From Candidatus Poseidoniales archaeon (GTDB taxonomy: Archaea; Thermoplasmatota; Poseidoniia; Poseidoniales; Thalassarchaeaceae), in the NCBI GenBank assembly GCA_003602595.1, contig QQRX01000007.1, positions 1-43,321 on the forward strand: a stretch of 43,321 nt of DNA, written 5' to 3'. Both the position numbers and the translations under genes were made by a program. This document shows, one piece after another, positions 35,276 to 43,250 of the stretch (position 1 is its first letter; each line of letters starts with the position of its first letter). The notes below the pieces were generated by a model. It saw nothing but the letters and a program-made list of their open reading frames with translations. It was not told the DNA's origin and searched no databases.

Positions 35276-36202
35276 TTAAATCTCTAATTCAATGTTTAAA
35301 TTTTGAATTAATTCCTTATAACGATTACGAATTGTTACTTCTGTAACTCCTGCAACCTCTGCTACTTCTCTTTGTGTTCTTCTCTTTCCACAAAGAACGC
35401 TGGCAATATAAATTATTGATGCAGCAATCCCAGTAGGACCTCTGCCGCTAGTCAATTCTCTTTCTTGTGCGGCAGCGATTAATTCGTAAGCTTTAGCCTG
35501 TACTTCTGCATCCAAATCTAAGCCAGAACAGAAACGAGGAATATAATCTTCTGGTTTTGTTGGAGGTATTTTCATTTTTAACTCTCTTACCATAAATCTG
35601 TATGTACGTCCTATTTCTTTTCTACCTGTTCTGCTAGCTTCCCCGATTTCATCTAACGTACGAGGGTTGGAGCATTGTCGGCAAGCAGCGTAAAGACTAG
35701 CAGCGGCGACACCTTCTATTGAACGTCCTCGGATTAATCTAGCCTCAACTGCTTTTTTATAATTCACAGCAGCTGCCTCTCTAATTGATTTAGGCAAATC
35801 TAGACGGCTGGCCATTCTATCTAATTCTGCTAATGCCATAGCCAGATTCCTTTCAGTAGCGTTACTTACTCTTGATCTTTTTTGCCATTTTCTCATACGA
35901 TAAAACTGACTTCTATATCGGCTCGAAATTGATTTTCCTGAATAGTCCTTATTTTGCCAATCGATATCTGTTGAAAGTCCTTTATCATGTAGCATAACAG
36001 TCATTGGAGCCCCGGTACGAGCTCGCTGATCTCCTTGTTCAGGGCTAAAAACTCTCCACTCTGCGCCCTGATCTATTACATTATCTTCCAAAACAAGACC
36101 GCAGTCTTGGCAAATGAGTTCTCCTCTGTTTTCATCTTTTACTAAATTTCGACTTGCGCATTCTGTACATTTAACTGTATCCTCAATAAGGTCATTTACC
36201 AT
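35276..36202 (-). CDS. tfb: Transcription initiation factor IIB (TFB)
   Basis: TFB bridges TBP/TATA and RNA polymerase and recognises the BRE. The zinc ribbon has C12, C15, C31 and C34 (C-T-E-C ... C-Q-D-C-G). The B-reader region follows as [11 protein letters not shown] and R-A-R-T-G-A-P. Two cyclin-like repeats fill residues ~105-305, each with an A-A-S-L-Y-A-A-C-R or A-A-S-I-I-Y-I-A-S core. The BRE-reading helix-turn-helix is [20 protein letters not shown]. Length (308 aa) is standard. A GGAGTGAT Shine-Dalgarno lies 5 bases before the ATG. The leader carries an 18-base palindrome (36214-36231), and the gene is followed directly by an unknown helical-repeat gene. Confidence 0.97.
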   Translation of the reverse strand: MVNDLIEDTVKCTECASRNLVKDENRGELICQDCGLVLEDNVIDQGAEWRVFSPEQGDQRARTGAPMTVMLHDKGLSTDIDWQNKDYSGKSISSRYRSQFYRMRKWQKRSRVSNATERNLAMALAELDRMASRLDLPKSIREAAAVNYKKAVEARLIRGRSIEGVAAASLYAACRQCSNPRTLDEIGEASRTGRKEIGRTYRFMVRELKMKIPPTKPEDYIPRFCSGLDLDAEVQAKAYELIAAAQERELTSGRGPTGIAASIIYIASVLCGKRRTQREVAEVAGVTEVTIRNRYKELIQNLNIELEI

Positions 36203-36213
36203 GATATCACTCC

Positions 36214-36231
36214 ATCTTTCCTAGGAAAGAT
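36214..36231. promoter_or_regulatory. 18-nt perfect palindrome in the tfb leader
   Basis: ATCTTTCCTAGGAAAGAT reads identically on both strands. It sits 12 bases upstream of the tfb start codon and about 20-25 bases downstream of a TATA-like TTAAATATAA (minus strand, 36251-36260). It therefore lies at the expected transcription start or early leader, a classic repressor-operator position. The binding protein is unknown; operator function is inference. Confidence 0.5.
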
Positions 36232-36246
36232 AAAATACTCCGAAAG

Positions 36247-36262
36247 CGCATTATATTTAAGT
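36247..36262 (-). promoter_or_regulatory. Candidate TATA box of tfb
   Basis: On the minus strand the run TTAAATATAA (36251-36260) is the best TATA-like element in the divergent region, about 50 bases upstream of the tfb ATG. A transcript starting ~25 bases downstream would begin inside the 18-base palindrome. For the opposite gene, TTTAAAAC at about 36308-36315 lies ~25-30 bases before its ATG, suggesting a leaderless transcript there. Confidence 0.35.
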
Positions 36263-36338
36263 CTGACAGTAAATGTATCATAAATTTAATTTTCAAATCT
36301 AATCGAATTTAAAACTTAATTATCAAAAATCATGATAT

Positions 36339-38369
36339 ATGTCCGGAGTGTGCCAAGGTTACGGGAGTAGTAAAATGTTGGAAGAGCAATGGCCTCCAAA
36401 AAAAATATCTCTTACAAAAGGAAAAAGAGTTTTATTTTTAACTAAGGATTTGGATTTAATATCTAAGCAATTGTATAATGGTCTCAATCTTAAAATGGAA
36501 GACTTGAGCATAGACGATTTACTTGATGACATTAATACAGATGTAATGACTCCTGCTTGGGTATGCTTTGATCATGAGCCATCCAAAATTGCTGAAAATG
36601 CGTATGCTGGCCTGATGCATGGTGGCAGGAGAGTCTTTGAAGAACGAGCGTTGATAGATGGAAATTTTGAAGTGATAGTTTCTGGTCATAGAAAGGGAAC
36701 TGGTTCTAGCAGAGAAACTGCTCCTCAGTGTGAAAGATGGTCCGGAATTAGATTAGTTATTGCTGCATCCTTCGCACCTATTCATGAAAGGAATAATATA
36801 AATTTAGGACAATTGATGGGTAATTATGCGATTTTAGAAAGATTACAAAAAGGTGAGTCGATAGATTTATCAGAATTTACATCAAAATACGACCCGATAA
36901 CCCGCTTAATTTTAGAAAATGGGGGGATTTTGCCTTTTGCAAAAAAATTAGGTAAAGGAGATATTGTTTTACCAGAGTCTGTAACTACAAAAAGAGATAT
37001 GACGATGGCAGAAAAGATAATTGCAAAGAAAATGATTGGAGATAATACAGTTGAGAAATTTGTAAAGCCTGGTGATGCTGTACTTGCATCTGTAGATGGT
37101 GGCTATTCACATGAATTTACCACGGCCCAAGTACATACATTCCTAAAAGAAGAATATGGAGATAGTTATTCTATTCCAAATCCGATTAAGTTTGCAGTCT
37201 TTGAAGATCATTTACTTTATGCAACAAACGTACCTAAATTTAGTCCTCATATCAATAAAATAGAAGAATTACGGAATATGCAAAAAATATTTCAAAAACA
37301 TACGAAAGTTAGAGATTACTCGGCAGAAGGAGGGATTAGTCCAGGTATATGTCATCAGGTTGCTAGGGAGGAATTTATAGATGTTGGAGATTTTATTCAA
37401 GCAACTGATTCGCATACTTGCATGGGAGGAGCTTCGAACGCTTTGACATATGGCGTGGGTTCTACCGAATATGCAAACTTGATACATAATCAGTTTGCTT
37501 TTGTAAAAGTCCCAGAAAGTATTCGATTTGAATTAATAGGAAAATTACACCCTGGATGTACCGCGAAGGATGTTATTTTACATATATTATGGAATTATGC
37601 GGCGAAATCAGAAACATTGGATAGAAGTATGGAATTTGGCGGACCGGGGCTTGCAAGTCTTTCTATGGATGAAAGAGCAACACTGTGTAATATGGCTACA
37701 GAGTGCAGTGCTAAAACTGGAATCTGTGAACCCGATTCAATAACAATAGAATGGTTATTAAAAAAGAGAGATGGTTTAACCACTGAAGAAATTGAAAAAT
37801 GTTTCATTTTACCGGATGAAAATGCAATTTATGATGGAGGCGTACATGTAATTAATCTTTCAGAAATATTGCCAATGGTAGCTCATCCTGGAGATCCAGA
37901 TAAAGGGATTCCTTCCGATCCAACAAATGGTGCCTTTATCAAGGACCTAGGAGATATAAAAATAGATATTGCTTATGCAGGATCATGTACTGCAGGTAAA
38001 GATGATGATTTTGCATATTACGCGATGGTGACTAAAGCGGCATTGGCTGCGGGTATGAAAATTGCAGATGATGTGGAATGTTATATCCAATTTGGATCTA
38101 AGTCTGTCAAAGAATTATCCATAAAAAACGGGTGGGTCGACTTATTTGAAAAGGCAGGAATAAAAATTATTGATCCCGGGTGTGGTGCTTGCATAGGAGC
38201 AGGGCCGGGAATAAGTAATGATGCTAGTCAGGTGACTGTTTCAGCGATTAACCGCAATTTCCAAGGAAGATCTGGTCCTGGTAAATTATATCTAGCAAGT
38301 CCTTTGACTGTAATGACAAGTGCTTTTAAAGGTAAAATTACGTCCTGGGAACCTGAAATTTTTAATTAA
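36339..38369 (+). CDS. Single-chain aconitase/isopropylmalate dehydratase-family enzyme with N-terminal swivel domain
   Basis: This is a [4Fe-4S] hydro-lyase of the aconitase superfamily. Unusually, the swivel (LeuD-like) domain is first: V-S-G-H-R-K-G-T-G-S-S-R-E-T-A-P near residue 115-130. The catalytic LeuC-like part follows from about 225: A-T-D-S-H-T (~355), Y-G-V-G-S-T-E, C-N-M-A-T-E-C-S-A-K-T-G-I-C-E-P-D, then cluster ligands C550 (G-S-C-T-A-G-K) and C615/C618 (P-G-C-G-A-C). All catalytic hallmarks are retained. Swivel-before-catalytic order is as in aconitase B, but without its N-terminal HEAT domain. Motif details (T-D-S-H-T, S-A-K-T-G-I) look more like isopropylmalate/homoaconitate isomerases. 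The substrate is thus open: citrate, isopropylmalate or a homologue. It is divergent from tfb and probably leaderless. Confidence 0.85.
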   Translation: MSGVCQGYGSSKMLEEQWPPKKISLTKGKRVLFLTKDLDLISKQLYNGLNLKMEDLSIDDLLDDINTDVMTPAWVCFDHEPSKIAENAYAGLMHGGRRVFEERALIDGNFEVIVSGHRKGTGSSRETAPQCERWSGIRLVIAASFAPIHERNNINLGQLMGNYAILERLQKGESIDLSEFTSKYDPITRLILENGGILPFAKKLGKGDIVLPESVTTKRDMTMAEKIIAKKMIGDNTVEKFVKPGDAVLASVDGGYSHEFTTAQVHTFLKEEYGDSYSIPNPIKFAVFEDHLLYATNVPKFSPHINKIEELRNMQKIFQKHTKVRDYSAEGGISPGICHQVAREEFIDVGDFIQATDSHTCMGGASNALTYGVGSTEYANLIHNQFAFVKVPESIRFELIGKLHPGCTAKDVILHILWNYAAKSETLDRSMEFGGPGLASLSMDERATLCNMATECSAKTGICEPDSITIEWLLKKRDGLTTEEIEKCFILPDENAIYDGGVHVINLSEILPMVAHPGDPDKGIPSDPTNGAFIKDLGDIKIDIAYAGSCTAGKDDDFAYYAMVTKAALAAGMKIADDVECYIQFGSKSVKELSIKNGWVDLFEKAGIKIIDPGCGACIGAGPGISNDASQVTVSAINRNFQGRSGPGKLYLASPLTVMTSAFKGKITSWEPEIFN

Positions 38370-38424
38370 ATCTGAGTAATATAGAAATATATAATATTAA
38401 GCACTTTTACAATTAATTTTCATG

Positions 38425-38516
38425 CAAAGTTAAGGGCGGTCTGCGTTCTGGATAGCGTAACCATAAGCAGGCCCCGTGCCAATAGGGTATTGGGAGGACC
38501 TGATGGAGGGATTTAA
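38425..38516 (+). ncRNA. Candidate structured 5' leader of the top6BA operon
   Basis: Upstream of top6B a G+C-rich ~80-base stretch stands out from the AT-rich surroundings. A TATA-like ATATATAATATTAA (38387-38400) would start the RNA near 38425. Stem 1 pairs GGTCTGC (38438-38444) with GCAGGCC (38467-38473), 7 pairs. Stem 2 pairs CCAATA (38479-38484) with TATTGG (38488-38493) around a GGG loop. GGTC (38438-38441) can instead pair with GACC (38497-38500) just before the GGAGG ribosome site (38505-38509). In-frame TAA at 38514-38516 rules out an N-terminal extension of top6B. It matches no riboswitch or tRNA that I recognise. Confidence 0.45.
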
Positions 38517-40592
38517 ATGAACAAAGCCGAAGAAATTTCTAGTAAACAAAAACAAATTGCCGTAAGTGAATTTTTTGAAAAAAATAAACATTTTCTTGGG
38601 TTTGATTCTTTACAACGATCAATAATCACTGCAGTAAAGGAGTCTGTAGATAATTCTCTAGATGCTTGCGAAGAGGCCCGTATATTACCAAATATACATG
38701 TTGAATTAAATAAACAAAAAGGCGATAAAATTGAATTTGTTACACAGGATAATGGGCCTGGAATACCAAGAAATGCAATCGAGGATGTTTTTGGAAAATT
38801 TCTATTAGGTTCAAGGTTTCATGCCATTAGACAAACTCGTGGGCAACAGGGCATCGGCATAACAGGAGTGGTGATGTATAGCCAATTAACCACAGGATCG
38901 AAGACCCACGTTATATCAAAGGTTAAACAGGAATCTTCCGCAGTTATCGTTGAATTGGGTCTAGACACAAGGAAAAATAAAGCAATAAAAACCGGCGAAA
39001 GACGAGAGGTGTGGATTGATAAAAACACAGGTAAAGAAATAGAACAAGGTTTAAGGATTAGAACTATCATGAAAGGTAAATATCAGAAAGGTAAACAATC
39101 TGTTCATCAATATCTTAGGATGACTTCGATAGTTAATCCTCACGCAAGTATATCTTTAATAGTACGAGATAAGGATGGTAATATAATAGATCAGGGCAAT
39201 TGGCCTCGCACAACAGAGCGATTACCCAGGGTTGTTTCGGAAATCAGGCCTCACCCTCACGGTATCCACCTAGGGACTTTGCAACGGATGTTGCGCGAAT
39301 CGGGTGAAAGAAAAATGACTTCATTTTTACGTCATAATTTTTCTGGAGTCAGTATGAGGGCAGCTAGAGAAATCCTTGGGAAGGCTAAAATTGATGAAGG
39401 GAGAGAGCCTAAAAGGATTAAAGCCGATGACGCCCAAGAAATGTTAAATGCTTTTCAAAAGGTTAAGCTTCTTTCACCGCCTATGGATTGTCTTTCTCCA
39501 ATAGATGACTTGTTGATTAAGAAAGGTCTTTCTAAAGCAATTGATTCTAGATTTGCGTCCACTGTAACTAGGAATCCTAGTGTTAGCCAAGGGAATCCTT
39601 TCCAAATAGAAGTAGGTTTAGTTTTTGGCGGAGATCTAGGCGCCGATGGTCCGATAGAGGTTTTGAGATTTGCAAATAGAGTACCATTAATGTATCAGCA
39701 AGGCGGTTGTCTACTTACAAAGGCCCTTGAGTCAGTTGATTGGAAAAGATATGGTCTTGAACACCCCGGAGGACGAGGAGTACCCAAGGGGCCTGCAGCT
39801 TTATTGATTCATCTAGCGTCAACCAATGTTCAATTTACTAGCGAAGCTAAAGAAGCGGTGGCAGAAAACGAAGAAGTTCATGAAGAGATAAGAAAGGCTT
39901 TGCTCGAAGTTGGGAGGGGATTGAAGAATCATCTAAAGAAAAGTTCGCAGCGTAAAAAGGCAAAAGAAAAATTCGAATTGGTGAATATAATATTACCTGA
40001 AATAGCAAAAAAAAGCTCGGAAATACTTGCAAGGCCTGAACCTGATCTTGCACCGGTGATAACTCAAATTATGAATGCTGTATTTTGTGAAGAGGTTTTA
40101 GATTGGGATAAAGAACGTAAAATTGCCACATGTTCAATTAAAATTTACAATTATACGGCAAGAGCAAGAGCGTATACTATTTTAGCAAAGTGGCCAGAAA
40201 ATGAAGATACCGCAATGGTGGATAATGATCGTGGAGGAAGAAAAGAAACAAAGGGAATTTGGGCCTGGAGATTAGATACATTAAATCCTGGAACGTGTAC
40301 TACTATTAAGTTCGGAGTATCTGGATTAACAAAGGGAGACTGGGTAGATACAGATATTTTCTTTAGAGGAAATGGAGAGATAATAGGTGCTACTAGAATT
40401 GATGAAAGTTTACTTGATGAAATACGGAAATCTGAAGCTTTAATAATTGCTGAAAAAGAAATAATAAAAGAATCTAATAATTTAGAGCCTTTGATTGATA
40501 GAGCAGAAGAAAGTGTGCAAAAAGATATATCAACAACTATTTTAGAATCGAAAGAAGGGCAACTTTCTTTATCTGAATGGGAGGTAGAATAA
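38517..40592 (+). CDS. top6B: DNA topoisomerase VI subunit B
   Basis: The ATPase subunit of the type IIB topoisomerase that decatenates and relaxes DNA. GHKL Bergerat-fold motifs are intact: K-E-S-V-D-N-S-L-D-A-C (N-box, ~41-51), Q-D-N-G-P-G-I (~77-83) and R-G-Q-Q-G-I-G-I-T-G (~108-117). The transducer domain carries N-Y-T-A-R-A-R-A-Y and the switch-lysine area (G-G-R-G-V-P-K-G-P). At 691 aa it is longer than the ~530-residue crenarchaeal form and resembles the euryarchaeal type with an added C-terminal Ig-like domain (about 520-640). A GGAGG site lies 7 bases before the ATG, and the leader is structured. Its TAA overlaps the ATG of top6A (TAATG), giving a coupled 1:1 heterotetramer partner. 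Confidence 0.96.
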   Translation: MNKAEEISSKQKQIAVSEFFEKNKHFLGFDSLQRSIITAVKESVDNSLDACEEARILPNIHVELNKQKGDKIEFVTQDNGPGIPRNAIEDVFGKFLLGSRFHAIRQTRGQQGIGITGVVMYSQLTTGSKTHVISKVKQESSAVIVELGLDTRKNKAIKTGERREVWIDKNTGKEIEQGLRIRTIMKGKYQKGKQSVHQYLRMTSIVNPHASISLIVRDKDGNIIDQGNWPRTTERLPRVVSEIRPHPHGIHLGTLQRMLRESGERKMTSFLRHNFSGVSMRAAREILGKAKIDEGREPKRIKADDAQEMLNAFQKVKLLSPPMDCLSPIDDLLIKKGLSKAIDSRFASTVTRNPSVSQGNPFQIEVGLVFGGDLGADGPIEVLRFANRVPLMYQQGGCLLTKALESVDWKRYGLEHPGGRGVPKGPAALLIHLASTNVQFTSEAKEAVAENEEVHEEIRKALLEVGRGLKNHLKKSSQRKKAKEKFELVNIILPEIAKKSSEILARPEPDLAPVITQIMNAVFCEEVLDWDKERKIATCSIKIYNYTARARAYTILAKWPENEDTAMVDNDRGGRKETKGIWAWRLDTLNPGTCTTIKFGVSGLTKGDWVDTDIFFRGNGEIIGATRIDESLLDEIRKSEALIIAEKEIIKESNNLEPLIDRAEESVQKDISTTILESKEGQLSLSEWEVE

Positions 40593-41698
40593 TGACTTTA
40601 GGAAAAACAAAAACCAAAGAAGAAGTAATAGAAGCATTACACAGTGTGGCTGCAGAAATGCATGATAAAATGTTGAAAGGAAAACCTCCAGCGATGACTT
40701 TACCTGTCAGAACAAAAAAGAATATTCAATTTGATAAAAAATTGCAAGTTTATAAATATGGCAAAAATAAGAGTACAAGAGATGCAACGGCTTTAGGTTC
40801 AGCGAGAGTTTTGTTACGCTCATTACATATAACCGAATTTATAGAAGACATGATTGAATCAGGTAAGTCTTCAACTTTAAGAGAGATGTATTATATCTCT
40901 GAAGGATGGGGGAATGGTAAATTTGGTACTCAAAATGAAAGTAATAATCTCGCTGAAGATTTAGAAATAGTAACAAAATGTATAAGAGAGGATTTTAAAT
41001 TACGCCCTGAAGAAGATGGTGCTAGAATAATTGGAAATGTTACATTTGAAGAAAAAAATCGCAAAGGAGAATGGATGAGAATAAATTGCAGAGATGATGT
41101 AGGCGATTCTGGATATGGTGTCCCATATAACGTAGAATCTGAAAAATTGAGATTAGTTGAACATGATATTGATTTCGTAATGGCAGTTGAAACAGGAGGG
41201 ATGTTTGATAGATTAGTTGAAAATGGATTTGATGAAGAAGCTAGATGTGCAATAATACATCTGAAGGGGCAACCAGCAAGGTCAACCAGACGTATTATGA
41301 AAAGAATGAGTGATGAATGGAAAAAGCCCATACTTGTGTTCGCTGATTGTGATCCTTGGTCTTTCAGAATTTTTGCTAGTATAGCATATGGTGCCATAAA
41401 AACGGCTCATATATCCGAGTATTTAGCTACAAATGAGGCAATATATTTAGGAATAACGGCAGATGATATTTTGGCTTATGATTTACCAAGTGATGATTTA
41501 ACAAAATCTGATCTAGGAGCTCTTGAATCTGAATTATCTGACCCAAGATTTGCCACAGGATGGTGGAAAGAACAAATTAATCTAATGCAAGAGATAGGGA
41601 AAAAGGCCGAGCAGCAATCTCTAGCAAAATATGGTCTGGATTTCGTTACTGATACATATTTACCAGAAAAGTTAGCAGCGTTAGGTCTGAAATATTAA
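40592..41698 (+). CDS. top6A: DNA topoisomerase VI subunit A (Spo11-like)
   Basis: The DNA-cleaving subunit of topoisomerase VI. The 5Y-CAP domain shows [11 protein letters not shown] (catalytic Tyr about residue 100). The Toprim domain shows [10 protein letters not shown] (metal Glu) and [13 protein letters not shown] (D-x-D, about 251-253), matching Spo11/Top6A. Length (368 aa) is normal. ATG 40592, in the TAATG overlap with top6B and preceded by GGGAGGT, is chosen. An in-frame ATG at 40577 lies inside top6B and is rejected. Gene order B-then-A and overlap match other euryarchaeal operons. Confidence 0.96.
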   Translation: MTLGKTKTKEEVIEALHSVAAEMHDKMLKGKPPAMTLPVRTKKNIQFDKKLQVYKYGKNKSTRDATALGSARVLLRSLHITEFIEDMIESGKSSTLREMYYISEGWGNGKFGTQNESNNLAEDLEIVTKCIREDFKLRPEEDGARIIGNVTFEEKNRKGEWMRINCRDDVGDSGYGVPYNVESEKLRLVEHDIDFVMAVETGGMFDRLVENGFDEEARCAIIHLKGQPARSTRRIMKRMSDEWKKPILVFADCDPWSFRIFASIAYGAIKTAHISEYLATNEAIYLGITADDILAYDLPSDDLTKSDLGALESELSDPRFATGWWKEQINLMQEIGKKAEQQSLAKYGLDFVTDTYLPEKLAALGLKY

Positions 41699-41747
41699 TT
41701 AAAAGATTGATACATAGGCACTAGATGGGATACTTGTAGGTGGTAAT

Positions 41748-42458
41748 TTGCTTAGGATAGGAAAATGGTTAGCGGTTACATCGTTATCTTTTTTATTGGT
41801 GGGTACAATAGCATATTTTTATGCTCAGGATGATATGATAGAAGTTTTAGATCCAAAGACTACTAATTTAGTAGAATTGCCTCCTAATTCAAGTCAGTCT
41901 GTAGAATTAGAAAGAATGGGATTATATGTCGCTCTACGAATTGATGGAGAAGATACTTTGCCCGAATTAAAATTAATTAACAGTTCTGGTAAAGAAATTG
42001 AAGGGAGAGAAGCCGCATGGTATGATTTTGATAGAGCAGGTGTAGATGGTAGTATTTATCAGACTGTAATGGTTTTTGAAAATACAAAAAATGAAAAATA
42101 TATTTTATATAATGAAGGTGAAACTACGCTTTGGCTTATTGATGAAACATCAAATCAAATAGAAATAATGAGTGATCCTGGTTTTATAGCGATAAGTTGT
42201 GGTTTTTGTATGGGAATACCATTGGCTATTTTAGCAGTAATTACTCTTGTAATAGGTTGGAGAAAAGGTACAAAAAATAAAAAAATATCAATATCTGATG
42301 AATTGTACATTGATAAACAAGGAGGAAAAATAAAGATTGTTACAGATATTCAAAATATTCCAGATCCATTCATAAAAAATAATGATTTAAGAACCAATAA
42401 GACAGAAAATATAGAGAAAAAGGATACCTTTTGGGAAGATTGGGATAATCAGAAATAA
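41748..42458 (+). CDS. Membrane protein with two helices and extracytoplasmic domain (236 aa), unknown
   Basis: The start is TTG at 41748, preceded at a good distance by AGGTGG (41738-41743); no ATG is available in frame nearby. Helix 1 spans about residues 5-25 (L-A-V-T-S-L-S-F-L-L-V-G-T-I-A-Y-F), helix 2 about 146-168 (C-M-G-I-P-L-A-I-L-A-V-I-T-L-V-I-G-W). Between them is a ~120-residue beta-rich outer domain (Y-V-A-L-R-I-D-G-E-D, Y-I-L-Y-N-E-G-E-T). A charged cytosolic tail of ~68 residues ends with W-E-D-W-D-N-Q-K. No family recognised. It follows top6A by 49 bases and precedes the winged-helix gene, which could regulate it or share its operon. Confidence 0.82.
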   Translation: MLRIGKWLAVTSLSFLLVGTIAYFYAQDDMIEVLDPKTTNLVELPPNSSQSVELERMGLYVALRIDGEDTLPELKLINSSGKEIEGREAAWYDFDRAGVDGSIYQTVMVFENTKNEKYILYNEGETTLWLIDETSNQIEIMSDPGFIAISCGFCMGIPLAILAVITLVIGWRKGTKNKKISISDELYIDKQGGKIKIVTDIQNIPDPFIKNNDLRTNKTENIEKKDTFWEDWDNQK

Positions 42459-42481
42459 TGATTGGGTTTTTAGAATACCCA

Positions 42482-42510
42482 CCACTACCCAACCATAGGT
42501 TGGTAAGTGG
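42482..42510. promoter_or_regulatory. 29-nt interrupted palindrome abutting the winged-helix start codon
   Basis: Arms CCACT (42482-42486) and AGTGG (42506-42510) pair, as do CCAACC (42489-42494) and GGTTGG (42498-42503), all centred on base 42496. The only mismatches are a 2x2 internal gap and a 3-base loop. The element ends at the base immediately before the ATG at 42511, so it covers the ribosome-binding region. It could be a DNA operator for the encoded regulator or an RNA hairpin blocking translation. Function inferred. Confidence 0.5.
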
Positions 42511-43248
42511 ATGGTAGGTTTTGATGAGGCTTTATCTGTATTAGAAAATCCTACTAGGCGGGAAATTTTGATGCTTCTTGTGAAAGAACCGCATTATCCT
42601 TTACAAATTTCGGAATTGATAAATGTTAGCCAACAAGCAGTAGTGAAACATCTAAAGGTGCTTGAAAAGGCTGATTTTGTTAATTCAGAAATGGTAGCTT
42701 CAGAAAAGGGAGGTCCACCTAAAAAAATGTATAAAGTAGATCAATCATTTTCTATTAGGCTAGATTTAGGGCCTGACTTGTTCCGCACAGAACATAGAAA
42801 AATACCTAGTGGGGGTGCGATGAAACTTTCAAATAAACTTCCTATTGAATTAGAAGGAGTGGTTAAAAGAATGGGTACTAGAAGAAAATTAGACTTGGCC
42901 GAAGCAATAGACGTTTTAGGTGAGCTAGATATTGTTTTGGAAAAAATAGATAATCAGCGCGATGCAATTATTGCTATGCAACAGCAAGTTAAGAAAAAAG
43001 TATCTTCTAGTGTCTCAGAACACTCCAGTTCCTACGAAGAACGGAGGTTGGCCCATGCTGTAATGAATCAACCTAGAAGGCCTTTAGACCTCGATTTATT
43101 TTCTCATGGACTCAGAATACAATCTATGGATGCGGAAGAAATGATGGAGAATTTGCGAGAACGTTTACTTAGAGATTTTGCATCAAGCAGAGGAGATTTT
43201 ATAGCTGCGTCTAAAGGGACTCCTTTGCCATGGTGGCTAGCTAAATAA
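42511..43248 (+). CDS. ArsR-like winged-helix transcriptional regulator
   Basis: Residues ~5-75 form an ArsR-type winged helix-turn-helix: L-E-N-P-T-R-R-E-I-L-M-L-L, then Q-I-S-E-L-I-N-V-S-Q-Q-A-V-V-K-H-L-K-V-L-E-K-A-D-F-V (recognition helix), and a wing S-E-K-G-G-P-P-K-K-M-Y-K-V. There are no metal-binding cysteines. The C-terminal ~150 residues are a helical, charged extension with a Q-rich coiled coil (N-Q-R-D-A-I-I-A-M-Q-Q-Q-V) that may dimerise or bind partners. This size (245 aa) is longer than ordinary ArsR proteins and fits archaeal winged-helix regulators. The palindrome directly before its ATG suggests self-regulation. Confidence 0.88.
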   Translation: MVGFDEALSVLENPTRREILMLLVKEPHYPLQISELINVSQQAVVKHLKVLEKADFVNSEMVASEKGGPPKKMYKVDQSFSIRLDLGPDLFRTEHRKIPSGGAMKLSNKLPIELEGVVKRMGTRRKLDLAEAIDVLGELDIVLEKIDNQRDAIIAMQQQVKKKVSSSVSEHSSSYEERRLAHAVMNQPRRPLDLDLFSHGLRIQSMDAEEMMENLRERLLRDFASSRGDFIAASKGTPLPWWLAK

Positions 43249-43250
43249 TA

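Noticed and set aside
38425-38516. tRNA gene or known riboswitch (TPP, fluoride) upstream of top6B
   Set aside because: C-T-G-A-T-G-like fragments resemble pieces of such RNAs, but the order of elements is wrong and no T-arm or cloverleaf can be formed.
40577-40591. Earlier ATG for top6A
   Set aside because: It lies in the top6B coding end and overlaps the likely ribosome site; the ATG at 40592 fits the family and the TAATG overlap.
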